Shown here one piece after another: positions 48,501-54,500 of a stretch of DNA of 64,000 nt (its first letter is position 1; every line of letters begins with the position of its first letter). The notes under the pieces were generated by a model, which made no database searches, was not told where the DNA came from, and saw nothing but the letters and a program-made list of their open reading frames with translations. A program made the translations under genes and the position numbers. The DNA comes from Hippasteria phrygiana (lineage: Eukaryota; Echinodermata; Asteroidea; Valvatida; Goniasteridae): positions 868,001 through 932,000 of the forward strand of contig JAZGUH010000627.1 of the NCBI GenBank assembly GCA_037893225.1. Direction: 5' to 3'.

Positions 48501-51500
48501 TGACCCGGGTTTAGTTGCATTTTTACATTGGATTCGAACCGGTCATCTGACCCCGGCAAGCTCGGTGGTAGAGTGGTTAAAGGTGTCTGCAGTAGTAAGC
48601 AGAAGGTTGTGGGTTCGAGTCCCACCTGAGTAAGTCTGTGAATTATTTTTCCTACAGTGCTTTATATACACTACATAGAGAAAGGGAGAAAAAAATTTCG
48701 TTCTAATTTACATCATCCCCGATGCAAATTCCATCTTCTCATTTAAAATCTACTGGCAGATGAGTCCAAACCATTTGCAGGGAAATGGGAAAAACATACA
48801 ATATTAACCCTAACCCTGCTAAATGCAACAGAATGCACCAACGGTAAAAAGTTGTTGCATTTAGCAGTCAAGGCATGTCTCCTGGTCTGATGCATTAGTA
48901 TTGTGTATAAAGCCCTGTCCACACTGGACTTTTTTTGGTAAAACTTACCGAGACGATGGGTACTTTTCCCATTTTAAGTCCAGTGCGGACAGCCTAGGAC
49001 GTTTTCCTCTCAGTTACTTTTCCCCGAGCCAAGCGGTTACTTCTACCGGGCAACTGCTGCCCAGGAAAACCGACCAGGTAACTTTTCCCCGAGACGATAA
49101 GTCCAGTGCGGACAGTGCGAGTCGGTGAAAGCGGCTCAGGAAAGCGTACATCCGGCCCGAGCGCAAGGTCATGCTTCACAGGGAAACCATGCATGCGCTT
49201 TGCTTTGTTTCACCGCGGTGCAGTTCCAAATTCCAAATTCCAAATTCCAAATTCCAGTGCGTTGTTCCTCTTTTGGTCGCAATCTTGGCAGATAATATTA
49301 TTGATACAGTCAGAAGTTTGATTTGTGCTAAAGACATAGGCCTGCGTGTACACATCGGCCGGAAAAATGAAAAGGCAAAGCGCCCTCATGAGTCATTATA
49401 TTGACAGCTCGTTTACTTCTACCACGGTCTCGGTAAAATTTTCCTGTGTCGAAAGTCAAAGTGCGGACAGTGGTCACATTTGACCATTTTTCATTTTACC
49501 ATCGTCTCGGTAAAACCTTTCCCCCAAAAAGTCCAGTGCGGACACGGCTTTAGCCTCCACCAACAAGGCTGGTACAGATGAGTTCACTGCACAGTGCAAC
49601 ATTGCATTTTGCAGGGTTCTTATTTCAGCTGTGTTGCATTCTGTTGCATTTGGCAGGGTGCTCATCAGAGAATACCTCGTGGGGGTGAGGGTTAAAACAC
49701 AAAATCACTGGCTTCACCTTTTTGCAAAGCCTCTTGGAACTTCTCGTACACCATGCTCGTCTCGACGGACTCCAGGTCACTGGCAATGGTCACCTGGTCA
49801 AAACTCTTGACCGGTACTCCGGCCACCTGCTTAACCATCAGGGAGCGAAAGCGTTGCTCGTATTCCTCCGTCTGGATGGACTCCGGGTCACTCTGGACAT
49901 TGACGGAGTGACCGCTCCTGGGAAGATTGCTTAGAATTGCATATTTGGGAGTGGCACGTGGATCTGAATGAAAAAACCAACAATAACAGAAGTTAAAAAC
50001 TCTTTCAAAAAAAATATTTTTTAAGCAATTGGGAAATTTTGGGAGACATCAATAACAATAATTTCAGAGATTCTGATTATTTTTATTTTAGAAACGGGAA
50101 TTATCAGAATGATATATTTCTATTTTTATGTTTATTATTTTTGTTGGGGGGGGGAAACTCTAAAAGGCCTTTTTTTTAGTACGGAGTATATTGTTTTTGT
50201 TTACATGACAATTGAGCCTGGTTAAACATCAATTCCAGCTTAGAAAATTGCACAAATATAAACAAGTCATGGTGAATGCAAATGAAAGCCATGCACAACC
50301 AGATAAACCCCACTAATGTTTGATACAAGCTCGTCAAATGAAAGAAATACAAACTCATTACAGATGGAAGCCATGCTCTTGATCTTATCACATTACAGAC
50401 ATCTACATGTAGTTCCCTCAAGGCAAGGCAATGTTGTAGAAACGATATCTAAATATAGATGACGGTAAACAAGCTATATATTCTGTGGACTAACATTGAC
50501 ATGGCAGAAAGCTAAGATTGCTAGCGATGATAACGTTCTCTTTCAGAGTTGAGGAGCAATAGAATGTTTGCGTCACAAATACAAGATGTGCTATTTGATG
50601 ATAAAGTGATTGGATGACATTGGCGCTTACCCATCACCCTCACGACCTCAAAATGACCTTCGTAATCCTCGGTCCTGATGGAATCCGACCCGACGTCGCT
50701 CTCGGTGACCGCTTTACGGAGATACATATATTCAGGAAGGCCACTTGGCGTTGACGTTGGTAAGGTGATTGTCCGTTTCTTTCTGCTCCTTGTTTTCCCT
50801 CTTTTACGCATCCCGGGAACTGTTAGATGGTCAGATTTTTTCAGGGGAGATGAGGCTGCCGGTGACCCATGACCCGGACTACGAGTGGACGGATTACTGT
50901 GATGCATCGTTCTCTTGGGGGAGGTTTTACTGTTGTGGTTGGTGGAAGACGGTTTGTTTTGCCGGACGATACTGGTCTGGAAGACGTGCTCGAAATCTTC
51001 GGTCGCGATGGAGTCAGCGTCATGGCCACGGCCTGCTTGTCGGTGCTCTAAGAAAGACTGGCTATTTGGGGCATGCGACCGGTGTGCTTGACCACCCGTA
51101 TCGGAGCTTCTTGAGCTTGTAGTATTTGGGGCGTCACGGTTAGTCCTTGGAAGCTTCGGATTGTGTTGACCGTTGCTGCGGTTTGGCGACACAGTCTCCC
51201 CAAATAGGGGTTCGCTGGTCGAGTCAGACAAAACCATAGAAACCATCTCCTGGATTCGCGATGAAATTTCTTCTGTGTCACGATGATCACTTTCGCAAGA
51301 GTCCTCGCCGTTCATGTCGTTTGTTTTGTTCAGTAGCCCTTGTGGCTTGTACTGACTATGCTCGCCGTTTGACGCCGTGACGGAATACGGCAGTTGACCG
51401 TAGTATTTTGGCAGTGCATCGTGGGAATGTGAGGGATTGTGAGAATGCTGTGAAGGCAGTGCGTCGGTGCCAGAATCTGTGTGGGTTAGCAAGAAGGAAG

Positions 51501-54500
51501 AGGGAGGGGGAATATGGCTGTTAAGTAAGCCGCAGTTAGCAAATGGTGTTCAATACGCAAGCATTGCTACTAAAATGATTTTGCTATTGTTAGTGCTACT
51601 GCATGTGCTAAGGATATGCACCACAACTTTTTCCAAACATCACTTGATACTATGAGTTTTAGACATATGTTTTAGCAATGTTTATATGGTTATGGTGAGT
51701 TAGTACAGGATTGCAAGGCCAACAAAATTCTGTTAGAGTAAACAAAACATATTGAGTTAAGAGGGATTTCAATGTGTAACCACAATCTCACAATTTTGTC
51801 AATATCTTTGGAGGTCATTAGTCGGAGGTCATTAGTCACTTCGGGGCAGGTCCAAGGGTTGAGTCAAAAGTTCCACCTCCCCAACCTTATTCCAATTGAT
51901 TTTATTTTATTTTATTTGACAGTCAGGATAGCAATTTTGTTGTCATGCTTTTATGCTAAAAGCTTCACACCTTGGCCAGTTGGTTTTTTGTTTAGATTTT
52001 TTATTCGATTTATTATTTTATTTTATTTTTGGAGGGGGGGGGGATTTGTCCTTGCAATTTATGGTACGTTTTTTTATATAATAAACCTTCATGTTGCTTT
52101 CACTGTAGCCAGTTGCCTTTTGAGCCCTGTTTCAATGGTTAGTTAAACAATTCTTCTATGCTTTGATCTTTTAAACAATTGAGAACAAAAACTGCTATGC
52201 TCTTGTAGGAATGAAGGACTGCCATTTAAATGGTATTGTGTCTGCAAAAAAGAATTTAGCAACGGCAAGACGGTTGTTACAAACCACCGACATCTTTGGC
52301 CTGCTGTAATCCCAAATCAAACCAATAGAGGGTGCTTTCAGTATTTTTCATACCTTGGAGATTCAATGTCTCCTCGATTCTTAACCGGACATCCTCAGAG
52401 CAGATGGAGTCGATGTCGCTGATCTCTGCTACATATACCATCTGTCTGTGTGGAACTGAGCCGGGAAAAATCAATGTGTACATAAAGTTACTGATCTCTA
52501 TGTAAACTGGGTAGCTCATCGGCCACTGCATGCTGCACAAGCATCTGAAGCCAACTGCTGCCATATTACCACTCCCATTTTACCACTGATCTCTATGTAA
52601 GGAGAACGAGGATGAAAATAGACACTGGGGACAAGGATGGCAAACCTATTGTTTTGGGAGTGGTAACATGGTGGATGGCAGCTTCCAGTCGAACAGCCGA
52701 TGCACCATCCAGTTTACATGGAGATCGGTGAAATTAGCCTGATATATTATAGAGTTTTCTAGCGTTGATGCCTTTGACTTTTCCTCTGACTTTTCCTCCG
52801 ACTTTCTTCAAGTAGTGTCACCAATCTTCTTCACTGATCAGCTTTAACCTCTTCAATACGGACGACGGCCATGGCCACGGTTAAAAAAAAAAAAACTCCT
52901 GGTTGGTTCTCGTCTATGCACGCATTTTTGCACGTACTCAATCTATTGTTTGCCTATTGTTTGTGTTACGCTTCACTTCACAAGCCCGTATTGGCATACC
53001 AGCACCATGATTAATAACAGTCGGCCAGATGTGTTAAACTCATTCAGTTGAATATTGGAGCTCACATACAAAAATTACTTGTGAAATTTAATCTGGTAGT
53101 CAAAAGGGTGGTGTTTGGAAACTGGGAACAAAATGGAACGAAGATCTCCTAATGTGGCCGCTTGAAAAAATCCCAATAAATTCCCAAGTTAACCTGTGAG
53201 AGTTATGTTTAAGTTGACAAATTATGATAAACTACTAGCTCAATTCCCATACTCAACCCCAATGGTGACTATAGTCGCCTGTGCACTATACCCCCCTTTA
53301 GCCCTAATGGTGATTAAAGTCGCCTGTCAAGTGCTTTGTGCGTGAACAATGTGGTCACCACAGGCTGCATGCCAATAAACAATGCGGGGCTGAAAGGGTT
53401 AAGAAGATAAAGAAAGTTTTGTTTCAGAGTCGGGAGATAAACCCCCAGAATCACATTCCAGGGAAACCGACAGAATCATGAAGGTGCTGAACACCCAATC
53501 CATCAGCTGACCATGGGAGAACACAATGTGAAATGAGTGGATCTCAAATGACTTATCATAGCCGACTGCAGAGCCAGCCGCTTACTTCTGGTCTTGCTGG
53601 AAGGAGTTCCGTTCTTCTGGATCACTCCGAATGAAGACCCCCGGTGTGTATGATCCCCACTGAGGAGAGGGATGGAGTCCCCTGGATGACTTCCTGTACC
53701 CAGGCCCGTGTCCGAGGCACTTTCATCTGTGGCCAAACAAGAAAGAAGATGGGGTGGAAAGGGCAAGGAAAATTGGTCATACCACTAGTCGATTTGTGAT
53801 GTACCTTACACCTGCACTATAACATTCAAGTGAGAACGATACATGTAGCTAGTCAAACTATGGTCCCCTCTTCATGTAACAATTTAGTACGACAAATGTT
53901 GCTATTGATTCGCGCAATGTTAGTCTGACAAATTGTTAGTCCAACAACTGTCAACTGTAGTTATTCACCGTCATTGATTAAACTTGCTCATGTATTTCCT
54001 ACATTAGGGCTTAAGGGGAACAGGGGGTGTGAGATTGGCACAGTGGTATTTTCCATGCATTCTGCCTCTGGGACACGGGTTCGAATCCCGCGACACTGGC
54101 AGGGGCCAATCTCACATTTCAATGGCTCTTCCATATAGGGGTGTGCATTTACGGGAAGTACGGGAATCGGGTACCTGATTGAAAACAAGCACGGCTACCC
54201 GTTAACCCCTTGACCCCGGATTTCATATGGGGGCGCCGGGGCACCATGCCAGCTTGTGCAGCCAAGCAAAAAGGAAACAATAGGCTTGTGCAGCCAAGCG
54301 CAACATACACAATACCCCAATAATGGATTGAAAATGCATAAATTGGCCTGTATAGACGTCAACTGGCCAGGTGGCAATTTCCAATCTGCACGTATTTGGG
54401 TCAACCGTACGCAAGGGGTTAAAGAAAGCCAATCCCAAAAAATTTAATCTCGGAAATTGCTGTTCGTATTGTTTGTTAAGGTCCGCACGTTAATACTACC

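Noticed and set aside
52277..52564. A 95-codon single-exon reading of the exon 5 region
   Set aside because: It runs through the donor CCAAG|GTATGA and the acceptor; the 102-bp spliced exon joins its neighbours in phase.
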